Shown here piece by piece: positions 16,989 to 25,202 of a stretch of 64,000 bases of DNA. Under the pieces are notes generated by a model, which ran no database searches, was not told where the DNA came from, and worked only from the letters and a program-made list of their open reading frames with translations. Origin of the DNA: Chryseobacterium oleae (lineage in GTDB: Bacteria > Bacteroidota > Bacteroidia > Flavobacteriales > Weeksellaceae); NCBI RefSeq assembly GCF_900115055.1, contig NZ_FOVD01000007.1:219410-283409 (forward strand), written 5' to 3'. The position numbers and the translations under genes were made by a program. Position 1 is the stretch's first letter. Each line of letters opens with the position of its first letter.

Positions 16989-18515
16989 TTATCTCTTTCT
17001 TCCTCCCAATCCGAACATTCCCAGGATGGCTTTTGCCCCTTCACGCATCAAAGTGCTGGTAAAAGTTCTTCCGGCTTTACTTTGAAGCACCTGTTCAAAC
17101 ATTCCCGGCTCTTCTTTCACCGGCTTTGTCTTTTGGGTAGGTGCAGGATTTTGGGCTGCCTGCTCCATTCTGTTCGTTAATATTTCATATGCTGATTCCT
17201 TATCAACAGGCTGTTCGTATTTAGCAACCAAAGCAGAATTCCCTGTTAATTCCGAAATTTCCGCATCACTTAAAACATCCATTCTCGATTCCGGAGAGAT
17301 CAGATAGGTGTGAACAAGCGGTGTAGGAATCCCTTTTTCATCCAAAGCGGTCACAAATGCTTCTCCGATCCCCAGATTCTGGATCAGGCTTGATGCATTA
17401 TAAAACTCCGTTGTCGGATAGTTTTCAACAGCTTTCGTAATTTCTTTTTTATCTTTTGCGGTAAATCCTCTCAAAGCATGCTGAATCTTCAGTCCCAGCT
17501 GAGACAAAACATTTTCAGGAACATCGCCCGGAATCTGTGTGATAAAATAAATCCCCACTCCTTTGGAACGGATCAGTTTTACCATCGTCTCAATTTGTGA
17601 AAGCAGTGCTTTTGAAGCTTCATCAAAAATCAGGTGGGCTTCGTCTATGAAAAGAACTAATTTTGGTTTTCCGCTGTCTCCTTCTTCAGGGAAAGTCATA
17701 TAAATTTCGGCAAAAAGCGACAGCATAAATGTAGAAAACAACTGTGGCTTACTCTGAATCTCGGCTACTCTTAAAATGTTTACGACTCCTTTTCCATCTC
17801 TGGTTTCAAGAAGGTCATGAACATCAAAGCTTAATTCACCGAAGAAATCAGAAGCTCCCTGCTGCTCAAGCGCAACAATAGATCTTAGAATCGTACCCAA
17901 AGAAGCCGAAGCAATGGATCCGTAGTTGGCCGCCAGTTCAGCTTTTCCCTGTGCATTGTCTGTTACGTACTGCAGAACTTTTTTTAAATCATTTAAATCA
18001 ATTAATGGAAGACCTTTATCATCACAATATTTGAAAACAATAGACATGATACTTTGTTGAGTATCATTCAGTTCAAGAATTTTGCTTAATAAAACAGGTC
18101 CGAATTCCGTCACAGTCGCCCTTAGCTTAACTCCTTTTCCTCCGGAAATACTCATCAGCTCTACCGGGAAGGTTTGTGGATTGTAGGGAAGCTGCGTTTT
18201 AGCATACCTTTCTTCAATGATAGGATTCATCTGTCCCGCTTCTGCAATTCCTGAAAAGTCTCCTTTAATATCTAAAACCAAAGAAGGAATTCCGGCGTGA
18301 GAAAGCTGTTCAGCAAAAACCTGCAGCGTTTTCGTCTTACCTGTTCCTGTAGCGCCTGCAATAAGTCCATGTCGGTTGATTGTTTTCAAAGGAATCGTTA
18401 CGTTGACTTCCGGGACAACTTCCCCGTCCAGCATTCCTTTTCCTAATATAATGTGCTCTCCTTTTGAAGTATATCTTGAATTCAGTTCTTCAATAAATTG
18501 TGTTTTGTCTGCCAT
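16989..18515 (-). CDS. HerA-like / DUF853 ATPase
   Basis: This 508-residue soluble ATPase belongs to the HerA-FtsK superfamily, DUF853 branch (YjgR-like). Walker A AGATGTGKTK spans about 53-62, and Walker B LVLFIDEAHLIF lies near residue 285. An arginine-bearing segment (GVGIYFITQIPGDVPENVLSQLG) follows, as usual in the family. The C-terminal 70 residues are polar, ending in a basic GLGGRKR. DUF853 proteins are widespread but their job is unresolved; the HerA relation suggests DNA translocation or helicase activity. It stands alone and is transcribed away from the plus-strand gene at 18668. Confidence 0.88.
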   Translation of the reverse strand: MADKTQFIEELNSRYTSKGEHIILGKGMLDGEVVPEVNVTIPLKTINRHGLIAGATGTGKTKTLQVFAEQLSHAGIPSLVLDIKGDFSGIAEAGQMNPIIEERYAKTQLPYNPQTFPVELMSISGGKGVKLRATVTEFGPVLLSKILELNDTQQSIMSIVFKYCDDKGLPLIDLNDLKKVLQYVTDNAQGKAELAANYGSIASASLGTILRSIVALEQQGASDFFGELSFDVHDLLETRDGKGVVNILRVAEIQSKPQLFSTFMLSLFAEIYMTFPEEGDSGKPKLVLFIDEAHLIFDEASKALLSQIETMVKLIRSKGVGIYFITQIPGDVPENVLSQLGLKIQHALRGFTAKDKKEITKAVENYPTTEFYNASSLIQNLGIGEAFVTALDEKGIPTPLVHTYLISPESRMDVLSDAEISELTGNSALVAKYEQPVDKESAYEILTNRMEQAAQNPAPTQKTKPVKEEPGMFEQVLQSKAGRTFTSTLMREGAKAILGMFGLGGRKR

Positions 18516-18603
18516 CTGATCTTTTTTTAACTTATAAATATAAAAGTTTTTGCAAAATATTCGGGTATTAAAGTCATATTACATGATTAAATTTAGTTTT
18601 AAC

Positions 18604-18642
18604 TTGTACAAATAATACTTAATTTAGTACAAGAAAGTACAA
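18604..18642. promoter_or_regulatory. Repeated TTGTAC/GTACAA motifs between divergent genes
   Basis: TTGTACAA at 18604-18611, GTACAA at 18627-18632 and GTACAA at 18637-18642 form an inverted-plus-direct set just ahead of the gene at 18668 and about 90 bases from the HerA-like gene start. They may be a regulator binding site; this is a pattern observation only. Confidence 0.3.
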
Positions 18643-18667
18643 CTCATTTCATATGCAGCATCCCATT

Positions 18668-19723
18668 ATGTTCAGGAAAAATTTACTGATTATTTTTTCC
18701 CTTGTATTCGCAACTGTTTTCTCCCAACAAAGGGCACAGCCGGCAAAGTTATCGGCAAAGGGAGATTATACCCATGAATCAACTTCCACTATATTCCCGG
18801 CGTTATGGTCAGGGTTTCAGCGGGAGGCGATCTACTCTTATGATCTTAAAAACAATCATTTGGCAGTAGGCTACGTTCAGCAAACAACGAAAAAAAATAA
18901 AACAACACTTACGCTCTACATTTATCCTAAAAAAGAAATTGACAATCAGCTGTTAAGAGATGAATTTTCTACCTACGAGTATGCTCTTAACCAGAATTCC
19001 AACAAAGGTACCGATCTCAAACCTTCATTCGGAAGTGCTTCCAATGAGCATCTGAAAGTCAACTATATATATTCCATTTTTGATCATTCCATGGGGCAGC
19101 CTGATTTTTTTAAAGGGGTAAAATACACAGACAAAAAGTCTCTTCTCGCAATCTACGAATGTGGAGGCTGGGGCTTTAAGATCAGAATATCCAGTGATGA
19201 TATGACCTCAGATCAGATCGCGGAATTAAAAGACAAAACCGAAAACTATTTCGGACTGCTGAATATTGCGTCTAAAAGACCTCTTCCGATAAGCAAAACT
19301 CCCGACATCGTTCTATCTCCTGTGGTCAAAAGAGATTCTATGATGATTAATTCTACAATCACCGCTGCACAGGCAAAAATTGAATGGCTGGGAACTCATT
19401 TGGAAAAGAAAGAGCTGCTCACAGGTTTCAATGATATGAATATTGATTCTGAGGTATTTGCCATTGAAAAAATGATAGAGTTTTATAAAAAACATGAAAA
19501 AGACTGGACTATGGACCGGGATACTAAAAAATATTTTGATGAAATGATCCGAATAGCCGACAACGGAAAAATCAAAGATCACATTTACGAAAAATACAAC
19601 AGACTGATTAATTATGAACAGGGAGCAGCCAGAAAAGACGATTACATCCAGTTCAGGATAGATAAAAACATTTCGGAAGACACCAATCAGATTTTGTATA
19701 AAATATTTTATAAATTAGAATAA
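18668..19723 (+). CDS. Secreted protein of unknown function
   Basis: About 351 residues. The ATG at 18668 gives a clean signal peptide (MFRKNLLIIFSLVFATVFSQQ); the ATG at 18653 would add five residues before it and is less likely. The middle contains a strand-rich region (HLAVGYVQQTTKKNKTTLTLYIYPKK) and YECGGWGFKIRIS, and the C-terminal half is helical and charged. I recognise no domain. It stands alone between the HerA-like gene (opposite strand) and the MBL-rhodanese gene. Confidence 0.75.
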   Translation: MFRKNLLIIFSLVFATVFSQQRAQPAKLSAKGDYTHESTSTIFPALWSGFQREAIYSYDLKNNHLAVGYVQQTTKKNKTTLTLYIYPKKEIDNQLLRDEFSTYEYALNQNSNKGTDLKPSFGSASNEHLKVNYIYSIFDHSMGQPDFFKGVKYTDKKSLLAIYECGGWGFKIRISSDDMTSDQIAELKDKTENYFGLLNIASKRPLPISKTPDIVLSPVVKRDSMMINSTITAAQAKIEWLGTHLEKKELLTGFNDMNIDSEVFAIEKMIEFYKKHEKDWTMDRDTKKYFDEMIRIADNGKIKDHIYEKYNRLINYEQGAARKDDYIQFRIDKNISEDTNQILYKIFYKLE

Positions 19724-19837
19724 ATAAAGGGTATATAGATTTATTCTATCGTTATAGTTTCTCTATAATGACCCGTTTTAAAAATAAAACCCGATTTTTG
19801 TAGATTAATATCAATAACAAAATTGTTTATAAATAAG

Positions 19838-21247
19838 ATGAAAGTTGAACAAATATATACAGGATGCCTTGCCCAGGGAGCATATTATATTGTATCAGAA
19901 AATGAAGCTGTGATTATTGATCCTTTGAGAGAGGTTAAACCTTATCTGGATCGCCTTGATAAAGACCATGTAACTTTAAAATATATTTTTGAGACCCATT
20001 TCCACGCTGATTTCGTTTCAGGACATTTGGATCTGAGTAAAAAAACAGGAGCTCCTATTGTTTACGGACCTACCGCACAGCCTGCATTTGAGGCTATCAT
20101 CGCTGAAGACAACCAGATCTTTGAGATCGGAAACATAAAAATCAAAGTACTGCATACTCCCGGACATACGATGGAGAGCACCACTTACCTTTTAATAGAT
20201 GAAAACGGAACCGAAACCGCTATTTTTACTGGTGACACTCTGTTTTTAGGAGATGTCGGAAGACCAGATCTTGCGCAAAAAGCAACCAGTCTTACCCAAG
20301 AAGATCTTGCAGGAATTCTGTATGACAGTCTTCATACCAAAATTCTTCCATTGGATGACAGCATTACGGTTTACCCTGCGCACGGTGCCGGTTCAGCATG
20401 TGGAAAAAATATGCAGAAAGAAACCGTGGACATTCTGGGAAATCAGAAAAAGACCAATTATGCGCTTAACCAGCCGGATAAAGAATCATTTATCAGAGAA
20501 GTTCTTGACGGCCTTACCGCTCCACCGAAATATTTCGGAATGAATGTAGCGATGAACAAAGGCGGATACGAAAGCCTTGATGTGGTGATGACTAAAGGAT
20601 TAAGCCCTATTGCTGCCGAAGATTTCGAAGATTTTGCAGAAGAAACCGGTGCCTTGATTTTAGATACAAGAAGCCCGGCAGAATTCCACAAAGGATTTAT
20701 TCCTAATTCTGTCAACATAGGTTTGAAAGGAGATTTCGCGCCATGGGTTGGAAATATGATCGTAGATGTGAAACACCCTATTCTTCTTGTTGCTGATGAA
20801 GGAACTGAAGAAGAAGTGATTACCCGATTAAGCAGAGTCGGATTCGACAATGTGGTAGGATATTTGGACGGAAGCTTTGCATCATGGAAATCTACAGGAA
20901 AAGAAACTGATGAAATTAAAAGGATAACTCCTGCTGAATTCGCAGAACAGTTTACAGAAAACGCTAAAGTAATCGATGTAAGAAAACTGACTGAATATTC
21001 TGCTGAACATGTTGACAATGCATTCAACAAGCCATTGGACACCATCAGCGACTGGGTAAAAACCATTGATGATTCTGAACATTTCTTCCTGCACTGTGCC
21101 GGAGGATACAGAAGCATGATCGCAGCAAGCATCCTTAACGCACACGGAATCAGGAATTTTACTGAAATAGAAGGAGGCTTCAACGGCATCAAAAAAACAG
21201 AAAAATTACCGACTACAGATTTTGTTTGTCAGTCCAAAACATTATAG
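19838..21247 (+). CDS. MBL-fold hydrolase with two rhodanese domains (ETHE1-like)
   Basis: About 469 residues. The N-terminal metallo-beta-lactamase domain (about 1-235) has the metal ligands of ETHE1-like persulfide dioxygenases: HFHADFVSGH (H54, H56, D58, H63), HTPGHT and TGDTLFLGDVGRPDL. Two rhodanese domains follow. In the first (about 260-355) the active-site Cys loop is replaced by LLVADEGTEEE, so it should be inactive as a sulfurtransferase. The second (about 370-465) keeps Cys in FLHCAGGYRS. The ATG at 19838 is chosen over a TTG at 19823. One base separates it from a rhodanese lipoprotein, and a thioredoxin follows, a sulfur or redox-handling set. The natural substrate is probably glutathione- or low-molecular-weight persulfide (inference). 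Confidence 0.88.
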   Translation: MKVEQIYTGCLAQGAYYIVSENEAVIIDPLREVKPYLDRLDKDHVTLKYIFETHFHADFVSGHLDLSKKTGAPIVYGPTAQPAFEAIIAEDNQIFEIGNIKIKVLHTPGHTMESTTYLLIDENGTETAIFTGDTLFLGDVGRPDLAQKATSLTQEDLAGILYDSLHTKILPLDDSITVYPAHGAGSACGKNMQKETVDILGNQKKTNYALNQPDKESFIREVLDGLTAPPKYFGMNVAMNKGGYESLDVVMTKGLSPIAAEDFEDFAEETGALILDTRSPAEFHKGFIPNSVNIGLKGDFAPWVGNMIVDVKHPILLVADEGTEEEVITRLSRVGFDNVVGYLDGSFASWKSTGKETDEIKRITPAEFAEQFTENAKVIDVRKLTEYSAEHVDNAFNKPLDTISDWVKTIDDSEHFFLHCAGGYRSMIAASILNAHGIRNFTEIEGGFNGIKKTEKLPTTDFVCQSKTL

Positions 21248-21248
21248 T

Positions 21249-21626
21249 ATGCTGAAAGGAAGGATCTTCGGATATATTCTGACTTGCGCTTTAGTGTTAA
21301 CAGCCTGTAAAACAACGGCTACAGCTGGCTATCCAAAAGCAGACATCAAACAAATAGTTAACAGTTCTGATGTCACACTGGTCGATGTAAGAATTCAGGA
21401 ACAGTATGAAGCAGGAACCGCGAAAGGTGCTGTCAACATTCCTTTAGCTGAAATACAGAACAATATCGGTTCGTTAAAAGGCAAAAAGGTAGTTGTTTTC
21501 TGCAATAAAGGAATCCAGGCTGACCAGGCAATGGAAATCTTAAAGAAAAACAGCGTGGAAGCTTACGACGGCACCAGCTGGAAAAATGTAAAAGCTATTC
21601 AGGATGAAACAGCTTCCGGAAAATAA
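21249..21626 (+). CDS. Rhodanese-domain lipoprotein
   Basis: About 125 residues with a signal and lipobox (LVLTACKTT, Cys near residue 18) and a single rhodanese domain: VTLVDVRIQEQYEAG, then VVVFCNKGIQADQA containing the catalytic Cys. Rhodaneses move sulfane sulfur through a Cys persulfide. It begins one base after the MBL-rhodanese stop, so the two are cotranscribed, and the lipid anchor places it in the periplasm while its partner is cytoplasmic. ATG 21249 is preferred; the upstream frame overlaps the preceding gene. Confidence 0.85.
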   Translation: MLKGRIFGYILTCALVLTACKTTATAGYPKADIKQIVNSSDVTLVDVRIQEQYEAGTAKGAVNIPLAEIQNNIGSLKGKKVVVFCNKGIQADQAMEILKKNSVEAYDGTSWKNVKAIQDETASGK

Positions 21627-21634
21627 AATATAAC

Positions 21635-21669
21635 AACCATCAGGATTGATCTTATGAAGCCTGATGGTT
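21635..21669 (+). terminator. Hairpin between rhodanese and thioredoxin genes
   Basis: AACCATCAGG (21635-21644) and CCTGATGGTT (21660-21669) form a perfect 10-base stem. There is no good T-run after it, so it may be a weak terminator or a processing site. It also shows that the thioredoxin start is the later ATG at 21688, since an ATG at 21664 would lie inside the stem. Confidence 0.45.
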
Positions 21670-21687
21670 TACAAAAAAACCATAACT

Positions 21688-21987
21688 ATGTCACAAAAAT
21701 TTCAGGAAATCATCAATTCGGAAAGACCGGTACTTATTGATTTTTTTGCCACGTGGTGTCAGCCATGTAAAGTACAATCATCAGTTTTAAATACTGTAAA
21801 GGAAAATATAGGCGAAGGAGCCAGAATCATCAAAGTAGATGTAGACCAATATCCGGCTTTGGCAGCTCAGTACGGAGTGAGAGGTGTTCCTACCCTTGCC
21901 GTCTTCAAAAATGGCGAACTCTTATGGAAAGAAAGCGGTGTCCATGATGTGAATTCACTTACGGAACTGCTTAAACAATATGCTTAA
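21688..21987 (+). CDS. Thioredoxin
   Basis: About 99 residues starting MSQKFQEII. The thioredoxin fold is clear: LIDFFATWCQPCKVQSS with a WCQPC active site in place of the classical WCGPC, then IIKVDVDQYPALAAQYGVRGVPTL with the cis-proline, and FKNGELLWKESGV. The Gln in the CxxC loop may shift its redox potential. No signal peptide, so it should be cytoplasmic. It follows two rhodanese genes, which fits a role in reducing persulfides or recycling sulfurtransferases. Spacing of about 60 bases with a hairpin. Confidence 0.92.
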   Translation: MSQKFQEIINSERPVLIDFFATWCQPCKVQSSVLNTVKENIGEGARIIKVDVDQYPALAAQYGVRGVPTLAVFKNGELLWKESGVHDVNSLTELLKQYA

Positions 21988-21989
21988 TT

Positions 21990-22040
21990 AGACTGAGGCT
22001 AAGGTTTAGGCTCATATTAAAGTCTAAACCTCAGCCTTAA
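21990..22040. terminator. Imperfect bidirectional terminator
   Basis: Two convergent genes are separated by a stretch with GAGGCTAAGGTTTAG (from about 21994) and CTAAACCTCAGCC (near 22023), a partial inverted repeat with A/T flanks. It is a plausible shared terminator for thioredoxin and the nitrilase gene. Confidence 0.5.
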
Positions 22041-22041
22041 T

Positions 22042-22794
22042 TTATAATTCAAGTGAAAATCGATCTCTGTCGTTCAGAAACTGGAAATGTTGCCTGAAAT
22101 CTTTTAATTCATCCATATTCAGCTCTGCAGAGATGATATTTCCGTTCTTTTGAGAAATTTCCGTTCCATCGGCAAAAAAACAGTGTGAGCTTTCCTGGTA
22201 AAAAAGATTATTACCGTCCGTTCCAATTCTATTTAAACCAAAAACAAAAGACAGGTTTTCTATAGCTCTTGCTTTTAAAAGATGCTCCCAGGCTCCTACT
22301 CTTTTTTCAGGCCAGTTGGCAATATACAGGATGGCATCATAATCGTCATTATTCCTTGCAAAAACAGGGAAACGAAGATCATAGCATACCTGCAACAATA
22401 TCCTGAATCCTTTATAATTCACAATTTCTCTCTTATATCCCGGACTATACACTTTATCTTCTCCTGAAAATGAAAACAGGTGTCTTTTATCATAGAAAAA
22501 ACTTTCAGAATCAGGTTGCACAAAGTACATTCTGTTGTAAAAATGTCCACCTTGCTCTACAGGAGCACTCCCACAGAAGGCTGCATTTTTTTCTTTAGCC
22601 ATTTTCTTCAGAAACTCCAGAGATTCTTCATTTCTGTCCGAAACTTCAGCCGCATCCATACAAAAACCGGTAGAGAACATTTCAGGAAGCAGGAAAATAT
22701 CAGCCTCCACCTCTTTAAAGTGTTCTTCGATTAGTTGAAAATTTTTGTCTTTGTTTTTCCAGACAATATCTAAATTAAGTCCTGCTATTCTCAT
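22042..22794 (-). CDS. Nitrilase-superfamily amidohydrolase (omega-amidase-like)
   Basis: The 250-residue enzyme has the Glu-Lys-Cys triad of the nitrilase superfamily: E38 in LLPEMFSTGF, Lys in YDKRHLFSFSGED, and Cys in LLQVCYDLRFPVF. It ends in FLNDRDRFSLEL. The combination MFSTGF and RHLFSFSGE is typical of the YafV/Nit2 group, which hydrolyses alpha-ketoglutaramate or deaminated glutathione. The exact substrate is not proven. Convergent with thioredoxin. Confidence 0.88.
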   Translation of the reverse strand: MRIAGLNLDIVWKNKDKNFQLIEEHFKEVEADIFLLPEMFSTGFCMDAAEVSDRNEESLEFLKKMAKEKNAAFCGSAPVEQGGHFYNRMYFVQPDSESFFYDKRHLFSFSGEDKVYSPGYKREIVNYKGFRILLQVCYDLRFPVFARNNDDYDAILYIANWPEKRVGAWEHLLKARAIENLSFVFGLNRIGTDGNNLFYQESSHCFFADGTEISQKNGNIISAELNMDELKDFRQHFQFLNDRDRFSLEL

Positions 22795-22900
22795 AAACTT
22801 TGTTAAATAACTTCAATAAAAATACGATTTTCCAATGATTTCGGTTCTATTTTTGATGAGGATATTTTTCATTATTATCATTTAATAAAAAGTAAAGTTT

Positions 22901-23341
22901 ATGAAGAAATTGTTTTTTGTGTTGATGATCGCTTTTTTCGGAACAGCAGCCAACGCTCAGGCTTATACAGGAAAAGGTGACCAGAAAATTCAGCTGGGAC
23001 TGAGTGCATGGGGTTATGGAACGGGAGTTACGGGAACTTATGACTATGGGCTTAACAAGCTTATATCGGTAGGTGCCGGTCTTAATGCGTATTTTGGCGA
23101 CTATAAAGATAATGACAAAGACAACCGTGTTTTTGTATTCGGAAGACTGAATTTCCACCTTCAGGAAGCGCTTGATTTGCCGTCCAAATGGGACATCTAT
23201 CCCGGTGTAGACGTAGGAGTGCTGGGTAGAGATTTTGGAATCGGAGCGCACATTGGAGCCCGTTACTTTTTCACAGAGAAAGTGGGTGTTTTTGCAGAAG
23301 TAGGCAACAACGGCAGTATCGGTGTTTCTTTCAATCTGTAA
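22901..23341 (+). CDS. Small secreted beta-barrel-like protein
   Basis: The 146-residue protein has a signal peptide ending ANAQA (residue 20). The mature part alternates in strands rich in Gly and aromatics (IQLGLSAWGYGTGVTGTYDYGL, VSVGAGLNAYFGDY, VFAEVGNNGSIGVSFNL), fitting a small outer-membrane beta-barrel of the DUF6646 kind. It stands alone, with a terminator after it. Confidence 0.75.
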   Translation: MKKLFFVLMIAFFGTAANAQAYTGKGDQKIQLGLSAWGYGTGVTGTYDYGLNKLISVGAGLNAYFGDYKDNDKDNRVFVFGRLNFHLQEALDLPSKWDIYPGVDVGVLGRDFGIGAHIGARYFFTEKVGVFAEVGNNGSIGVSFNL

Positions 23342-23360
23342 TATCCGCTAAATATATGAC

Positions 23361-23390
23361 AAAGCTTCTCATTTAGAGGGGCTTTTTTAT
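23361..23390 (+). terminator. Terminator after the beta-barrel gene
   Basis: AAAGCTTCTC (23361-23370) pairs with GAGGGGCTTT (23376-23385), with two G-T wobbles, followed by a T-run to 23388. Confidence 0.8.
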
Positions 23391-23420
23391 TTGGCATAGT
23401 TTTGATAATTGTTACCTTTG
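23390..23420 (+). promoter_or_regulatory. Bacteroidota promoter of rseP
   Basis: TTTG at 23390-23393 and TACCTTTG at 23413-23420 are separated by 19 bases, matching the -33/-7 consensus of the primary Bacteroidota sigma factor. The rseP ATG is 25 bases further on. Confidence 0.65.
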
Positions 23421-23444
23421 CAAATTAAAATCTAAAATTTATTA

Positions 23445-24926
23445 ATGGAATTAGCAATCAAGATTTTCCAGTTCATACTAAGTATTTCTATTTTAGTGGT
23501 TCTTCATGAGCTTGGACACTTTTTACCGGCAAAATGGTTTAAGACCAGAGCTGAGAAATTCTTCCTGTTTTTCGATCCATGGATTTCGATCTTTTCAATG
23601 AAGAAGATCAACGGAAAATGGCAGTATAAATTTCTTTCCAAAAACCTTCCGGATACAGAAACTATCGTGGTAGACGGAAAAGAGAAAGAAGTTCCTATCG
23701 ATATATCAAAACTTCCTGACAACGACTGGAGAAAACATCCGGAACAGACGAAATACGGAATCGGATGGCTTCCTTTCGGTGGTTACGTAAAAATCGCCGG
23801 AATGATTGACGAAAGTATGGACACCGAGCAGATGAAAAAACCTGCAGAACCATGGGAATTCAGATCAAAACCGGCCTGGCAGAGACTGATCATTATGCTT
23901 GGAGGAGTTACGGTTAACTTTTTTCTGGCGTGGATTATTTTCGGATGTCTTTCGTATTTCAACGGGGAAACATCTTTTGATACGACAAGAGTGGAGGCAC
24001 CGATGCATTATACCAGTATTGCAAAAGCAATGGGCTTTGAGGATGGTGATAAAATCTTAAAAGTAGACGGAAAAGTTCAGAACAACCTGGATAAGCTGTC
24101 TTTAGATATTTTATTAAGTGACCAGGTAACGGTTTTAAGAAAAGGTCAGGATGTTACTTTTAACACAAATGACGACGGAAAAGCACTGGCTTTCAAAGAT
24201 GAAAACCCAAGAGCATTCCTTACACCAAGATATGCACCAATAATTGACACCATCGTGAATCCTAAAACGGCTGAGGCAGGTTTAAAAATAGGAGATCAGG
24301 TGGCTTCGGTAAACGGTCAGAAAATCAGTTATTATGACGAGCTGCAGGGTGTTGTTGTAAAAAATGCCGGAAAGACTATCAATATGGAGGTAATAAGAGC
24401 TGACGCAGTGCAGCCTTTAAGCCTTGAGGTTTCTAAGGAAGGTACTTTAGGGATTGCTTCTTATAAGCAACTTCAAAAATATGCCAATACACAGCATTTC
24501 ACTTTCGTGCAGTCTATCGGAAGAGGATTTACGAGAAGTATTGAAAGCTTAACGTATCAGGTGAAGCAGTTTAAACTGGTATTCAACAAAAAAGTTCAGG
24601 GATATAAGAAAGTGGGAGGTCCGCTAGCGATCATCAAGAATATGCCGGTTGAGAAGTCGAAAGACGGATCGGTATCAGTGAACTGGAGTATGTTCTGGAG
24701 TTTTACAGCGATGTTCTCTGTATGGTTGGCATTCCTTAACCTGATTCCTATCCCGGGTCTTGACGGTGGTCACGTATTATTTACGCTATGGGAAGTGATT
24801 ACGGGGAAACCTGTTCCTCAGAAAGTCCTGGAAAACGCACAAATGATCGGGGTTATCTTCCTGTTAGGATTGATGTTACTGATCTTCGGAAGCGACATTT
24901 TCAAAGCAGTGACCGGCAGTTTATAA
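23445..24926 (+). CDS. rseP: RIP site-2 metalloprotease RseP
   Basis: A 493-residue inner-membrane zinc protease. HELGH at 21-25 in the first membrane helix is the zinc site; NLIPIPGLDGGH near residue 430 in a late helix gives the third ligand. Two PDZ-type regions lie between (IDKLSLDILLSDQVTVL and AEAGLKIGDQVASVNGQ). RseP-type proteases cut membrane anchors, for example of anti-sigma factors, or clear leftover signal peptides. A TTTG-19-TACCTTTG promoter precedes it, and no anti-sigma gene is adjacent. The length is a little above the common 450, due mainly to a long first periplasmic loop. Confidence 0.95.
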   Translation: MELAIKIFQFILSISILVVLHELGHFLPAKWFKTRAEKFFLFFDPWISIFSMKKINGKWQYKFLSKNLPDTETIVVDGKEKEVPIDISKLPDNDWRKHPEQTKYGIGWLPFGGYVKIAGMIDESMDTEQMKKPAEPWEFRSKPAWQRLIIMLGGVTVNFFLAWIIFGCLSYFNGETSFDTTRVEAPMHYTSIAKAMGFEDGDKILKVDGKVQNNLDKLSLDILLSDQVTVLRKGQDVTFNTNDDGKALAFKDENPRAFLTPRYAPIIDTIVNPKTAEAGLKIGDQVASVNGQKISYYDELQGVVVKNAGKTINMEVIRADAVQPLSLEVSKEGTLGIASYKQLQKYANTQHFTFVQSIGRGFTRSIESLTYQVKQFKLVFNKKVQGYKKVGGPLAIIKNMPVEKSKDGSVSVNWSMFWSFTAMFSVWLAFLNLIPIPGLDGGHVLFTLWEVITGKPVPQKVLENAQMIGVIFLLGLMLLIFGSDIFKAVTGSL

Positions 24927-24953
24927 TTTTTTTGAAATTTTTTCTAAAAAATA

Positions 24954-24985
24954 TTTGTAAGGTATAAATATTCGTCCTATATTTG
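24954..24985 (+). promoter_or_regulatory. Promoter of tRNA-Asn copy 1
   Basis: TTTG (24954-24957), 20 bases, TATATTTG (24978-24985). It directly precedes the tRNA and is mirrored by the copy-2 promoter. Confidence 0.7.
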
Positions 24986-25007
24986 CACCACTTAAAACAA
25001 AGGACAT

Positions 25008-25084
25008 TCCTCCTTAGCTCAGTTGGTTAGAGCATCTGACTGTTAATCAGAGGGTCGCTGGTTCGAGCCCAGCAGGAGGAGCCA
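25008..25084 (+). tRNA. tRNA-Asn (GTT), copy 1
   Basis: The 77-nt gene, CCA included, folds as a cloverleaf. The acceptor arms TCCTCCT (25008-25014) and AGGAGGA (25074-25080) pair fully, the discriminator is G, and CCA (25082-25084) is encoded. The anticodon stem-loop CTGACTGTTAATCAG gives anticodon GTT for asparagine. A hairpin with U-tail follows. It is identical to the tRNA at 29366. Confidence 0.96.
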
Positions 25085-25087
25085 AAA

Positions 25088-25118
25088 AGACTTACAGAAA
25101 TGTAGGTCTTTTTTTTTG
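25088..25118 (+). terminator. tRNA-Asn terminator, copy 1
   Basis: AGACTTACA (25088-25096) and TGTAGGTCT (25101-25109) with a T-run. The same hairpin recurs after the second tRNA copy. Confidence 0.85.
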
Positions 25119-25202
25119 CTTTAAACTTTTCAGATTTGATAAATCAATTATATCTTAGCATTAAATTAATAGTACAATAGGGTATAAATATCAAATTGCT
25201 TC

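Noticed and set aside
23391..23420. Sigma-54 (-24/-12) promoter before rseP
   Set aside because: A GG is present but no GC at the required 10-base spacing; the Bacteroidota -33/-7 match is better.
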